DNA of 64,000 bases from Streptomyces sp. NBC_01197 (lineage in GTDB: Bacteria > Actinomycetota > Actinomycetes > Streptomycetales > Streptomycetaceae): positions 1,364,001-1,428,000 of the forward strand of contig NZ_CP108569.1 in assembly GCF_036010505.1 (NCBI RefSeq), read 5' to 3'. Below are positions 16,305 to 24,745 of this stretch, one piece after another. Positions within the stretch are counted from its first letter, which is position 1, and each line of letters begins with the position of its first letter. The notes beneath the pieces were generated by a model. The model saw only the letters and a program-made list of their open reading frames with translations, searched no databases and was not told the origin of the DNA. Position numbers and translations under genes: made by a program.

Positions 16305-17102
16305 TCAGATCCGAACGTATCGGGCAAAAAGGAACCCGGCCTCTTCCAGCAGTGCGGCCAGGGCGTACCGGTCGGGCACCGCGAGCCCCGGACCACCCAC
16401 GATGCGCTGGGCGTCACCCGATGTGAGCATCGGCGAGAGCGTCAGACACAGCTCGTCCAGTACCCCGGCCGCCACGAACTGACCGAGCATCCGCGGCCCG
16501 CCCTCGGTCAGCATCCGCCGGAAGCCGAGAGCGGCCAGCTCCCGCACGGCCCTGACCGGGTCGACCAGGCGCGTGTCCCCCGCGATCACGACCCGCGCAC
16601 CTGCCTGCCGGGCCGCTTCCAGCCGGTCCGACGGAGCCCCGGCGCCGGTGATCACCAGGGTCGGCACCAGCGGCGCGGCGAACAGCGGGAGCGAGAAGTC
16701 CAGCTCCAGACTCGCGCTGACCACCGCGATGGCCGGCGCGGGGCCCTGCCCCGCCGCCTCGCGCCGCTCGGCGAAGGCGTCCCGCGCGCGCGCCGGACGG
16801 TACCCCTCCAGACGCACCGTTTCCGCGCCGACCACCACCACATCGGCGAGCGCCCGCAGAGTGCCGAAGATCCGCATGTCCGTCTCGGTCGAGATGGGCT
16901 GCGAGCGCCCCTCGTGCTGGGCGGCGCCGTCGAGCGAGGAGACCATGTTGGCGCGCAGCCACCCACGGTCCGGTCCGGTGTCCGCCGGATACGCGTAGGC
17001 CTCGGCAAGCTCGTCCAGGCTCCACTCGCGGGCGGCCCCGCCGGGCGGCTCCGTCCCGGGAGCGGGTGCTGTCTGGTCGGTCACAGGGAGCAGGCGTCGC
17101 AT
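16305..17102 (-). CDS. Pyrimidine reductase family protein (RibD C-terminal domain)
   Basis: A 265-aa dihydrofolate-reductase-like NADPH enzyme. It has only the RibD reductase domain, without the deaminase half. Typical segments are WLRANMVSSLDGAAQ (about residue 50), DVVVVGAETVRLEGY (about 85), and the C-terminal GFRRMLTEGGPRMLGQFVAAGVLDELCLTLSP. This fits 5-amino-6-ribosylaminouracil phosphate reductases, but many stand-alone copies in actinobacteria have no proven role in riboflavin synthesis and no rib genes adjoin. It diverges from zapE with only 35 nt between starts. Confidence 0.88.
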   Translation of the reverse strand: MRRLLPVTDQTAPAPGTEPPGGAAREWSLDELAEAYAYPADTGPDRGWLRANMVSSLDGAAQHEGRSQPISTETDMRIFGTLRALADVVVVGAETVRLEGYRPARARDAFAERREAAGQGPAPAIAVVSASLELDFSLPLFAAPLVPTLVITGAGAPSDRLEAARQAGARVVIAGDTRLVDPVRAVRELAALGFRRMLTEGGPRMLGQFVAAGVLDELCLTLSPMLTSGDAQRIVGGPGLAVPDRYALAALLEEAGFLFARYVRI

Positions 17103-17138
17103 GTCAGGCAGTGTGGCACGGCCATTACCCTGGGGTCG
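17103..17138 (+). promoter_or_regulatory. Leaderless promoter of zapE
   Basis: TACCCT at 17126-17131 lies 6 nt before GTG at 17138. This spacing puts the transcription start on or next to the start codon, and no ribosome site is present. The 35-nt divergent gap leaves no room for a normal leader. Confidence 0.6.
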
Positions 17139-18208
17139 TGTCGTCGCCCATAGCTGAAGTGGTCCCCCAGTCCCTGTGCGCCCGCGAGCCGCGCGTCGCG
17201 GCCGACCGTCTGGTCGCCGAGATGGTGCCGCCGCCGCGCTTCGACGCGGTCCGCTTCGATACGTACGTACCGGACCCGAACCAGCCGAGCCAGAGCGAGG
17301 CGGTGACCGTGCTCAGCGCCTTCGCCGCGGGGCTCGGCGGGGCGACGGCCAGCGGCTCGGGCCGCAAGCGCTGGTTCGGCGGCCGCAAGCCCGCCGCGCC
17401 CGCGGGGCCGCGCGGTGTCTATCTCGACGGCGGTTACGGCGTCGGCAAGACCCATCTGCTCGCCTCCCTCTGGCACGCGACGCCCGCCCCTGCGGAGCAC
17501 AAGGCGTTCGGCACCTTCGTCGAACTGACCAACCTGGTCGGCGCGCTGGGCTTCCAGCAGACCGTCCGGACGCTGAGTGACCACAGGCTGCTCTGCATCG
17601 ACGAGTTCGAACTGGACGACCCGGGCGACACCGTCCTGGTCTCCTCGCTGCTCAGCAGGCTGGTCGAGGCGGGCGTCGCGCTCGCCGCCACCTCCAACAC
17701 ACTGCCCGGCAAGCTCGGCGAGGGCCGGTTCGCGGCAGCCGACTTCCTGCGGGAGATCCAGGGGCTCTCGGCCCACTTCAGGCCGCTGCGGATCGACGGC
17801 GACGACTACCGCCACCGGGGTCTGCCCGAGGCCCCCGCCCCGTACGACGACGAGCAGGTCACCAAGGCGGCGTACGCGACCGCCGGGGCCTCGCTCGACC
17901 CCTTCCCCGCCCTTCTCGACCATGTCGCCCGGATCCACCCGAGCCGCTACGGAGCACTGACCGAGGGCATCAGCGCGGTCTGCCTCACCGGTGTGCGGCC
18001 GGTGGACGACCAGTCGACGGCGCTGCGTCTGGTCGTACTCGCCGACCGGCTCTACGACCGGGAGGTCCCGGTCCTCGCCTCCGGGCTCCCCTTCGACCGG
18101 CTCTTCAGTGACGAGATGCTGAACGGCGGATACCGGAAGAAGTACTTCCGGGCGATCTCCCGGCTGACGGCGCTGGCACGCGACGCGAAGCCACTGGTGG
18201 GCCAGTAG
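17138..18208 (+). CDS. zapE: Cell division protein ZapE (AFG1-like ATPase)
   Basis: A 356-aa AAA-type ATPase; in proteobacteria ZapE binds and modulates FtsZ rings. The Walker A segment GGYGVGKTHLLASLWH is near residue 100 and Walker B LLCIDEFELDD near 150. FAAADFLREIQGLSAHFRPLRIDGDDYRHR is the usual family block, and CLTGVRPVDDQSTALRLVVLADRLYD is the C-terminal signature. GTG at 17138 fits the leaderless box. The frame is open upstream, but only into the divergent gene. Followed 43 nt later by an osmC-type gene. Its exact job in actinobacteria is not settled. Confidence 0.9.
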   Translation: MSSPIAEVVPQSLCAREPRVAADRLVAEMVPPPRFDAVRFDTYVPDPNQPSQSEAVTVLSAFAAGLGGATASGSGRKRWFGGRKPAAPAGPRGVYLDGGYGVGKTHLLASLWHATPAPAEHKAFGTFVELTNLVGALGFQQTVRTLSDHRLLCIDEFELDDPGDTVLVSSLLSRLVEAGVALAATSNTLPGKLGEGRFAAADFLREIQGLSAHFRPLRIDGDDYRHRGLPEAPAPYDDEQVTKAAYATAGASLDPFPALLDHVARIHPSRYGALTEGISAVCLTGVRPVDDQSTALRLVVLADRLYDREVPVLASGLPFDRLFSDEMLNGGYRKKYFRAISRLTALARDAKPLVGQ

Positions 18209-18251
18209 GTTGGAGATCCGCCACCGGATCCGCCACCAGAAGGGAATCAAC

Positions 18252-18677
18252 ATGGCCACCAAGCGTGTCGCCCACACGGTCTGGGAGGGCGAGCTCTTCA
18301 AGGGCTCGGGCACGGTCACCTTCGACACCTCGGGCATCGGCGACTACCCGGTCACCTGGGCCTCCCGCGCCGAGACGGCGAACGGCAGGACCAGCCCGGA
18401 GGAGCTCATCGCGGCCGCCCACTCCAGCTGCTTCTCGATGGCCCTCTCGAACGGCCTGACCGGCGCGGGCAATCCGCCCGCCAGGCTGACCACGCAGGCG
18501 GAGGTCACCTTCCAGCCGGGCGAGGGCATCACCGGTATCCACCTCACCGTGGAGGGCGACGTTCCGGGCATCGACGCGGACGCATTCACCGCAGCGGCCG
18601 AGGACGCCAAGGCCAACTGCCCGGTCAGCCAGGCCCTCACGGGTACGAAGATCACGCTGAGTGCCAAGCTGAGCTGA
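18252..18677 (+). CDS. OsmC family peroxiredoxin
   Basis: A 141-aa thiol peroxidase that reduces organic hydroperoxides. The two redox cysteines are Cys57 in AHSSCFSMAL and a second in NCPVSQAL near residue 122. The N-terminal strand region AHTVWEGELFKGSGTVTFDTS and RTSPEELIAAAHSSC are characteristic of the OsmC rather than the Ohr branch. GAAGGGAATCAAC precedes ATG at 18252. Probably cotranscribed with zapE, or from its own promoter; the 43-nt gap does not decide. It ends 12 nt before a hairpin. Confidence 0.93.
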   Translation: MATKRVAHTVWEGELFKGSGTVTFDTSGIGDYPVTWASRAETANGRTSPEELIAAAHSSCFSMALSNGLTGAGNPPARLTTQAEVTFQPGEGITGIHLTVEGDVPGIDADAFTAAAEDAKANCPVSQALTGTKITLSAKLS

Positions 18678-18689
18678 TCCGCCCGCCCC

Positions 18690-18716
18690 GCCGGCCGGGC
18701 ACCCGGCCCGGCCGGC
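18690..18716. terminator. Hairpin between convergent osmC and the small CxxC gene
   Basis: GCCGGCCGGG (18690-18699) pairs with CCCGGCCGGC (18707-18716) across a 7-nt loop. It lies between two convergent stops and could serve both strands. Confidence 0.65.
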
Positions 18717-18722
18717 CCGCGC

Positions 18723-18917
18723 TCAGCCGGAGCAGGCGGTCCGGCCCGCCTCCTGCCACTCGCAGACGGGGCAGAGCGTCGCACCGCGCGTCGACTCCGG
18801 GTACTCGGTCGGCTTGCGGCACAGCACACACTCGGCGTACGGAGGGCCGTCCGGCACAGCCCCGGTCGCAGGGGCGGGCGCAGGTACGGCGGGGCTCTCG
18901 CAGTAGGACTCGTCCAT
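18723..18917 (-). CDS. Small zinc-ribbon-like protein, 64 aa
   Basis: A short hypothetical protein with two CxxC knuckles, CVLC (residues 30-33) and CPVC (49-52), the layout of a small treble-clef or zinc ribbon. The N-terminal half is Ala/Pro-rich and probably disordered. Further Cys occur at 6 and 62. ATG at 18917 begins MDESYCESPAVPAP. It sits between osmC and the AIM24 gene. Function unknown; nucleic acid or protein binding is typical of such ribbons. Confidence 0.65.
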   Translation of the reverse strand: MDESYCESPAVPAPAPATGAVPDGPPYAECVLCRKPTEYPESTRGATLCPVCEWQEAGRTACSG

Positions 18918-19033
18918 GCGTACGAGCCTACTCAGCCGGGTCCCTGCCTCAGGCGGTGCGCTGCCTCAGGCGGGCCGGCCGCGCAGCGCCCAGGGGCCGC
19001 CGAGGCCGTACCGGCGGTCCGCCTGTTCGAGCC

Positions 19034-19711
19034 TCAGTGCTGCTGCGGCTTCTCGGGCTTGGCCTCGCTCGGCCGTACGATCACGAATCCCTCGCCCTGG
19101 AGCATCAGCTGGACGGCCTCACCTGAGCCGCCGCGGATCATGGAGCCGATCGACTGCGAGCGGTGCAGCGAGGTCTGCAGCTGGGCCGACCAGCCGACGA
19201 CCGCGTCGGTGTCGACGTAGACCGGCTGCTGCGGGGTGACCGGGATGACGATGGGGTTGCCCTCGCAGATCAGCCCCAGCTTGCCGTACCCGGTGAAGAG
19301 GCTGTTGAAGAGCCCGCCGCCCGCGATGCCCGAGCCCTTCACCGTCTTGATCTCGTACGAGAGCGTGGAGTCGAAGCACAGCACGTTGCGGCCGTTGATG
19401 GTGATCGCGTCGCCCTGCTCCACGTCGACGATGAAGCAGTTCGCCGCCTCGTGCGCGAACCAGGCCTCGCCCTTCCCGGTGACGGACATCAGCGGCAGTC
19501 CCTCGCCGGTGACGGCCCGCTTGAGCATCCCGCCTATGCCCTGGCCCTTGCGCTCGAACTGCAGACTCCCCCGGTAAGCGATCATCGCGCCCTGCCGCGC
19601 GAGCATGTCACCGTTGACGGTGTACTTGATCGACTTGGCGTTCTGCAGGGTCATCCCGGGGGCCGTCGCCTGCTGCGCCATGTGGTCGTTCTGGAAAAGA
19701 TCGCTCTTCAT
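19034..19711 (-). CDS. AIM24 family protein
   Basis: A 225-aa soluble beta-rich protein of the AIM24 family, named for a yeast mitochondrial protein; the bacterial role is unknown. Recognisable blocks are GDMLARQGAMIAYRGSLQFE, AWFAHEAANCFIVDVEQGDAITINGRN and the Gly-rich KGSGIAGGGLFNSLFTGYGKLG. The C-terminal Lys/Pro/Glu/Gln tail is flexible. ATG at 19711 has GAGGA about 7 nt upstream. The longer open frame to 21271 is a non-coding extension over the divergent Pth2-like gene. It diverges from that gene over a repeat-bearing gap. Confidence 0.88.
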   Translation of the reverse strand: MKSDLFQNDHMAQQATAPGMTLQNAKSIKYTVNGDMLARQGAMIAYRGSLQFERKGQGIGGMLKRAVTGEGLPLMSVTGKGEAWFAHEAANCFIVDVEQGDAITINGRNVLCFDSTLSYEIKTVKGSGIAGGGLFNSLFTGYGKLGLICEGNPIVIPVTPQQPVYVDTDAVVGWSAQLQTSLHRSQSIGSMIRGGSGEAVQLMLQGEGFVIVRPSEAKPEKPQQH

Positions 19712-19731
19712 GGGGGCATCCTCACCCGGAA

Positions 19732-19794
19732 GATTCCCCTCCGCCAACAATCCGCCAGAATCCGCCGAGCACCGCCGGGAAACCCAGGGGAATC
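19732..19794. repeat. Inverted repeat in the AIM24/Pth2 divergent gap
   Basis: GATTCCCCT (19732-19740) and AGGGGAATC (19786-19794) are perfect 9-bp inverted copies 45 nt apart. GGGAAACCC also occurs twice in this gap. They could be paired regulator half-sites for the divergent genes; no regulator is adjacent. Confidence 0.5.
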
Positions 19795-19834
19795 CGCGGG
19801 AAACCCGCCGGTACCCGGCTGGCAGACTGGGCGG

Positions 19835-20560
19835 ATGAGCAGCAACGACAGCCCTTTCCAGGCGGAGCCGACGCCACGCGACGAGGCCCCGCAGTTCGTC
19901 CTTCCGCTGGTGGTCCACATCGAGAAGGCCGGACCCCCGGCCCGTACGGACGCACTGGAGACGGCGGCGCGTGCCGTGCTCGTGATGCTGTCGGACGAAC
20001 GCTCGGTGGGTGACGGCGAATGGGCGCAGGCGATGGCGGACTGGCAGGACGCCCGGATCCGCAAGGTCGTACGGCGGGCGCGCGGCGCCGAGTGGCGCAA
20101 GGCGTCGGCGCTGCCCGGCATCACGGTCACCGGGTCCGCGGCCGAGGTACGGGTCTTCCCTCCGGTGCCGCTGGACGGCTGGCCGAAGGAGCTGGCGAAA
20201 CTCCAGGTCAGCGGCACCGACCTGGACGACCCCGGGCCGCTGCCCGCGCCGGACCCGGCCGCTCCGGTCCTCTGGCTCAACCCCCGAGTGGACATGTCGG
20301 CGGGCAAGTCGATGGCTCAGACAGGCCATGGCGCCCAGCTCGCCTGGTGGGAACTTTCGGACTCCGACCGGGACGCGTGGCGGGCCGCCGGGTTCCCGCT
20401 GTCGGTGCGGACGGCGGCACCTGGCCACTGGGGCGAACTGACCACGAGCGGGCTGCCGGTCGTGCATGACGCGGGGTTCACCGAGATCGCGCCCGGGGAA
20501 ACCGTCGTGACCGAAGGGGGCAGCCGCTTCTGCCCGCTCCCGCGCGGACGACGGCCGTAG
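19835..20560 (+). CDS. Peptidyl-tRNA hydrolase, Pth2-like
   Basis: A 241-aa protein whose second half matches archaeal/eukaryotic-type Pth2. The conserved block is VDMSAGKSMAQTGHGAQLAW (about residues 151-170), with the Lys and His of the K-x2-AQ-x2-H catalytic pattern, then a segment ending HDAGFTEIAPGETVV. The extra N-terminal 140 residues are not typical of 120-aa Pth2 enzymes. They include a second alpha/beta-looking stretch, FVLPLVVHIEKAGPPARTDA. The usual bacterial Pth is expected elsewhere, so this may be a backup or specialised hydrolase. Confidence 0.78.
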   Translation: MSSNDSPFQAEPTPRDEAPQFVLPLVVHIEKAGPPARTDALETAARAVLVMLSDERSVGDGEWAQAMADWQDARIRKVVRRARGAEWRKASALPGITVTGSAAEVRVFPPVPLDGWPKELAKLQVSGTDLDDPGPLPAPDPAAPVLWLNPRVDMSAGKSMAQTGHGAQLAWWELSDSDRDAWRAAGFPLSVRTAAPGHWGELTTSGLPVVHDAGFTEIAPGETVVTEGGSRFCPLPRGRRP

Positions 20561-20601
20561 GCGGGCTGCCGGATGTCCCGGCCGGCACGACCCGCGCCCC
20601 G

Positions 20602-22911
20602 CTACGGCCAGTGGGCCGTCAGCCTGGGTGTGCCGGCCGGGCAGGAGTACAGCGCGCCGAGAGGATGCGATGTGCCGCCCCTGACTGTGCTCGCGCCCAC
20701 GAGAAGTACGTTCCAGGGCAGTTCGCTCGCGGTCTCCACGACGATCTCGTCCCCCGATCGCCGGGTGGTGAAGACGGCCGCCTCTCCCGAGCCGTCGGGC
20801 AGCGGGATGGCCGTCACTGCCGTCGAACCGTCGGCTGGGGCGTGGACGGCCAGCGTCACACCGTCCGCCCAGTCGTACGCCGGCCTGTCGACGACCGCTC
20901 CGAACGGCACGACGGCGCCCTCCCTGGCGAGCAGCGGAAGGGTGTCGAAGCCGTGCGTCTCCCGCCGCCAGCCCCGCCCCGGGATCCGTTCCCCGGTAAG
21001 GACGTTGGTCCAGGTGCCGGCCGGCACGTAGTACTCGACGGTGCCGTCCTCGGTGAAGACGGGCGCCACCAGCAGGTCGTCGCCGAGCATGTACTGCCGG
21101 TCGAGGAACCGGCAGGCCGGGTCGTCGGGGAACTCCAGCACCATGGCGCGCATCACCGGCGTACCCGCCTCGCCCGCCTGGACGGCGGCGCGGTACAGGT
21201 ACGGCATCAGCCGGTGCTTGAGCCGGGTGAAGGAGCGGGTGACGGCTACCGCCTCGTCGCCGTAGTCCCACGGGACGCGGTAGGACCTGCTGCCGTGCAG
21301 CCGGCTGTGGGACGACAGCAGCCCGAACTGGACCCAGCGTTTGAACAGCGCCGGTGTCGGCGTGCCCTCGAATCCCCCGATGTCGTGGCTCCAGAAACCG
21401 AAGCCCGAGAGGCCCAGTGACAGCCCGCCCCGCAGCGATTCGGCCATCGCCTCGAACGACGATTCGCAGTCGCCGCCCCAGTGCACCGGCAGCCGCTGGC
21501 CTCCGGTGGTCGCCGAGCGGGCGAAGACGACGGCCTCCCCCTCGCCGCGCACCTCCCGCAGCAGGTCGAAGACGGTCTCGTTGTACAACTGCGTGTAGTA
21601 GTTGTGCATCCGCTCCGGGTCCGAGCCGTCGTGCCAGGCCACGTCGACGGGTACACGCTCACCGAAGTCGGTCTTGAAGCAGTCCACGCCCTGGTCGAGC
21701 AGCAGCCGCAGCTTGCCCGCGTACCAGTCCCGCGCCGCCGGACTGGTGAAGTCGACCAGCGCCATCCCGGCCTGCCACCTGTCCCACTGCCATACATCGC
21801 CGTCCGGCTTCCTCAGCAGATGCCCGAGCGCCATGCCCTCGGCGAACAGGGGGGACTTCTGAGCGATGTACGGATTGATCCAGACGCAGATCCGCAGGCC
21901 CTGTGCCTTGAGCCGGGCCAGCATGCCCACCGGGTCGGGGAAGACGTCCGGGTCCCAGACGAAGTCGCTCCACTGGTACTCACGCATCCAGAAGCAGTCG
22001 AAGTGGAAGACGCTCAGCGGGATTTCGGCCTCGGCCATGCGTGTCACGAACCGGGTGACCGTCGCCTCGTCGTAGGAGGTGGTGAAGGACGTGGACAGCC
22101 ACAGGCCGAATGACCAGTCCGGCGGCAGCGCCGGCCGGCCGGTCAGCGCCGTGTAGCGGGCGAGGATCTCCTTGGGCGTCGGGCCGTACACGACGAAGAA
22201 TTCCAGCGACTGGTCCTCGACGCTGAACTGCACCCGCCCGACGGACTCCGAGCCGACCTCATAGGACACCTGGCCGGGATGGTTCACGAAGACTCCGTAT
22301 CCACGGTCGGTGAGGTGGAACGGCACGTTCTTGTAGGCCTGTTCGCTGCTCGTCCCGCCGTCGGCCTGCCAGATGTCGACGCTCTGGCCGTTCCGTACGA
22401 ACGGGGTGAAGCGCTCGCCGAGTCCGTACACACACTCCCCGACGCCCAGCGAAAGCTGCGTGAGCATGAAGTGCCGGTCGTCATCGTCGACCGCGAAGCC
22501 GGTGCCGCGCGGGCCGACGGAGGTGAGCGCCCGGCCACCGCCGCTGAAGTCCAGCTGCCACGGCGCCTCGGTGTCTACCTTCAACGACAGCTCGCCGGAG
22601 GCGAGTTCGATGACGGATCCCTCGCGCACAATCCTGGCCGCGGATCCCTCCGACGGGCTGAGCGTGAACTCGGGCCGCCGGGGGGCCCGCCCGCCGTGGT
22701 GGGTGGTGCGGACGCCGATCACACCTTCGGCGGGCGACCAGCACTCCACAGTCAGCAACGGCCCGTTGAGCGTGTCGCCCCGGTGCGCGACCCGGCCCAC
22801 CGGCGCGTACAGCGTCAACCGGTCGTCGGTGACAACGGCGTCCGCCACGGAGACGGCGTGGTGGGCACTGACGCCGGGGCGCATGAGCCAGTAGCCGTCG
22901 GTGAACTTCAT
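20602..22911 (-). CDS. yicI: GH31 alpha-xylosidase (YicI-like)
   Basis: A 769-aa glycosidase that releases alpha-xylose from isoprimeverose-type xyloglucan fragments. The nucleophile Asp415 (CFKTDFGERVP) and the acid/base Asp481 (HWGGDCESSFEAM) fall almost exactly where I recall them in E. coli YicI (416 and 482), and the lengths agree. The N-terminal galactose-mutarotase-like domain, the (beta/alpha)8 barrel with FGLWLSTSFTTSYDE, and C-terminal beta domains are all present. It has no signal peptide, so it acts on imported sugar. It ends an operon with a binding protein and two permeases, 43 nt after the second permease, which implies import of xylo-oligosaccharides. Confidence 0.93.
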   Translation of the reverse strand: MKFTDGYWLMRPGVSAHHAVSVADAVVTDDRLTLYAPVGRVAHRGDTLNGPLLTVECWSPAEGVIGVRTTHHGGRAPRRPEFTLSPSEGSAARIVREGSVIELASGELSLKVDTEAPWQLDFSGGGRALTSVGPRGTGFAVDDDDRHFMLTQLSLGVGECVYGLGERFTPFVRNGQSVDIWQADGGTSSEQAYKNVPFHLTDRGYGVFVNHPGQVSYEVGSESVGRVQFSVEDQSLEFFVVYGPTPKEILARYTALTGRPALPPDWSFGLWLSTSFTTSYDEATVTRFVTRMAEAEIPLSVFHFDCFWMREYQWSDFVWDPDVFPDPVGMLARLKAQGLRICVWINPYIAQKSPLFAEGMALGHLLRKPDGDVWQWDRWQAGMALVDFTSPAARDWYAGKLRLLLDQGVDCFKTDFGERVPVDVAWHDGSDPERMHNYYTQLYNETVFDLLREVRGEGEAVVFARSATTGGQRLPVHWGGDCESSFEAMAESLRGGLSLGLSGFGFWSHDIGGFEGTPTPALFKRWVQFGLLSSHSRLHGSRSYRVPWDYGDEAVAVTRSFTRLKHRLMPYLYRAAVQAGEAGTPVMRAMVLEFPDDPACRFLDRQYMLGDDLLVAPVFTEDGTVEYYVPAGTWTNVLTGERIPGRGWRRETHGFDTLPLLAREGAVVPFGAVVDRPAYDWADGVTLAVHAPADGSTAVTAIPLPDGSGEAAVFTTRRSGDEIVVETASELPWNVLLVGASTVRGGTSHPLGALYSCPAGTPRLTAHWP

Positions 22912-22954
22912 CGGTTCTCCTGCTCGGGTGCGTTCGTTCTGTGATGAATGCGGG

Positions 22955-23779
22955 CTATTTGACTGAGCCGCCGGTGATCCCGGCCGCGACGTACTTCTGG
23001 GCCACCACGAGCAGGATCGCGGCCGGTACGGCGGATACGACCGCCGTCGCCATGACCGCGCCCCAGTCGCTGACGTGTGCGCCGATGTACTCGTACATGG
23101 AGAGCGTGATCGGCTTGACGTCGTCGGTGGTGTTGAGGGTCAGCGCGAACATGAAGTCCGACCAGGCGAAGAGGAAAGCGAAGAGGCCGGAGGTGATCAG
23201 GGCGTTACGGCTCATCGGCAGGACGATGCGCCAGAACGCGGTGAACCGGTTCGCCCCGTCGACCAGCGCCGCCTCCACGACCTCCCGCGGTATGGACACC
23301 ATGAAGGCCCGCAGCAGCACGATGGAGAACGGCAGCCCGAGCGAGGCGTCGGCGAGGATGAGGCCGAACGTCGAGTTGACCAGGTTCAGGTCGACGTAGG
23401 CGCTGTAGAGCGCGTTGGCGATCACGATGCCCGGGACCATCTGCGTGATCAGGGTGCCGAAGACAATGCTGCGGCTGCCCCGCGGCCCGAGCTGGGCGAG
23501 GCCGTACGCGGCGGGCGCGGCGAGCGCCAGACACACCACGACTGCCCCGAGCGCGACCACCAGGCTGGTACCGAGCGACCCGCCCTGGCTGCTGAGCGCG
23601 CGGTGGAAGTTCTCCCAGCCGGGTGCCGTCGGTATCCAGTCGGTGGAGGCGAGACTCTCGCCCGGCTGAAGGGCGATGTTGAGCATCCAGTAGAGCGGGA
23701 AGAGCAGGATGACCAGAATGATCAGTGCGATGACGGTGTTTCCGCCCCGGCGCAGTCGGCGGGTGGACATGGCGATCAC
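22955..23779 (-). CDS. Carbohydrate ABC transporter permease (MalG-like, CUT1)
   Basis: A 274-aa inner-membrane permease with about six transmembrane segments, the first at residues 15-35 (VIALIILVILLFPLYWMLNI). The EAA loop is VEAALVDGANRFTAFWRIVLPMSR. Its ATG overlaps the stop of the partner permease (23776-23779), giving coupled translation. It delivers substrate for the downstream alpha-xylosidase. No ATPase gene is present, so a shared MsiK-type ATPase is inferred. Confidence 0.92.
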   Translation of the reverse strand: MIAMSTRRLRRGGNTVIALIILVILLFPLYWMLNIALQPGESLASTDWIPTAPGWENFHRALSSQGGSLGTSLVVALGAVVVCLALAAPAAYGLAQLGPRGSRSIVFGTLITQMVPGIVIANALYSAYVDLNLVNSTFGLILADASLGLPFSIVLLRAFMVSIPREVVEAALVDGANRFTAFWRIVLPMSRNALITSGLFAFLFAWSDFMFALTLNTTDDVKPITLSMYEYIGAHVSDWGAVMATAVVSAVPAAILLVVAQKYVAAGITGGSVK

Positions 23780-24732
23780 TTCCCCTGGCCGAGGTTGGCG
23801 CGGTTGAACCGCAGATAGAGCACGGCGAACACCGCGCTGACAAGAATGAGGATGTCGCCGACCACCGCGCCCTGCCCGAAGTCCAGTTTCTGGAACGAGA
23901 GTTGGTAGGTGACGGTGCCGAGGGTCTGGGTGGAGTCGGCCGGGCCGCCACCGGTGAGTGCGAGGATCAGGTCGAGGATCTTCACCGTTGACATGAAGCC
24001 CAGCACGAGGACGACGGTCACCACCGGACGCAGCAGCGGCAGTGTGACACTGCGGAACGTACGCCAGGCTCCGGCGCCGTCGAGGGCCGCCGCCTCGTGC
24101 AGATCGCGCGGTATCTCCTGGAGGCCGCCGTAGAGGATCACCATGTTGAACGGGATGCCGATCCAGATATTGACCAGGATCGCCGACAGCAGGGCGACGC
24201 CGGGGCTGCTGAGCCAGGACACCGGCGACGGGACGATGTGCAGATTCGTCAGCAGGCTGTTGATGACGCCGGTGTCCTGGTCGAGGAGTTTTCGCCAGAC
24301 GACCGCCGACACCACCATCGGCACCAGCCAGGGCAGCAGCAGCACCGCACGGACGAATCCGGACAGCCGGAAGCGGCGGGAGAAGAACACGGCGAGTGCG
24401 AGGCCGAGGACGAACTGGCCGAGCAGCGAGCCGAGAGTGAAGACCAAGGTATGCCAGAGGGAGCCGGTGAACAGCGGGTTGTCGAACACACCACGCCAGT
24501 TGTCGAATCCGTTGAAGGGCGACTCACCGGTGAAGAAAGAACGCGGTGTGTAGTGCTGGAAGCTCATCACGACGTTCCGGATGAGCGGGTATCCGAAGAA
24601 GGCCAGCATGTACAGGACGGCCGGAGCGGTAAAGCCCCAGCGCAGCAGTGTGTCGCGGCGTCTGTGCGCCCCGGCTGATCCGGCTGCGGTGCTTCCTGCC
24701 GGTGGCGCCTGGACGGCAGCGGTGATCGTCAT
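23776..24732 (-). CDS. Carbohydrate ABC transporter permease (MalF-like, CUT1)
   Basis: A 318-aa partner permease. After an Ala-rich N-terminal tail the first membrane segment is APAVLYMLAFFGYPL. The EAA loop is HEAAALDGAGAWRTFRSVTLPLLRP. It is separated by 13 nt from the binding-protein gene upstream and overlaps the MalG-like gene downstream. It probably forms a heterodimer with that protein. Confidence 0.92.
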   Translation of the reverse strand: MTITAAVQAPPAGSTAAGSAGAHRRRDTLLRWGFTAPAVLYMLAFFGYPLIRNVVMSFQHYTPRSFFTGESPFNGFDNWRGVFDNPLFTGSLWHTLVFTLGSLLGQFVLGLALAVFFSRRFRLSGFVRAVLLLPWLVPMVVSAVVWRKLLDQDTGVINSLLTNLHIVPSPVSWLSSPGVALLSAILVNIWIGIPFNMVILYGGLQEIPRDLHEAAALDGAGAWRTFRSVTLPLLRPVVTVVLVLGFMSTVKILDLILALTGGGPADSTQTLGTVTYQLSFQKLDFGQGAVVGDILILVSAVFAVLYLRFNRANLGQGK

Positions 24733-24745
24733 GGCAGTCGTCTCC

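Noticed and set aside
18944..18973. Direct repeat CTGCCTCAGGCGG, two copies 17 bp apart
   Set aside because: Short, in a GC-rich gap between the small zinc protein gene and the AIM24 gene, and not placed at a promoter I can identify.
19034..21271. 745-codon open frame on the minus strand extending the AIM24 gene
   Set aside because: The extra part is antisense to the Pth2-like gene and to the 3' end of the GH31 gene and has no protein-like composition.
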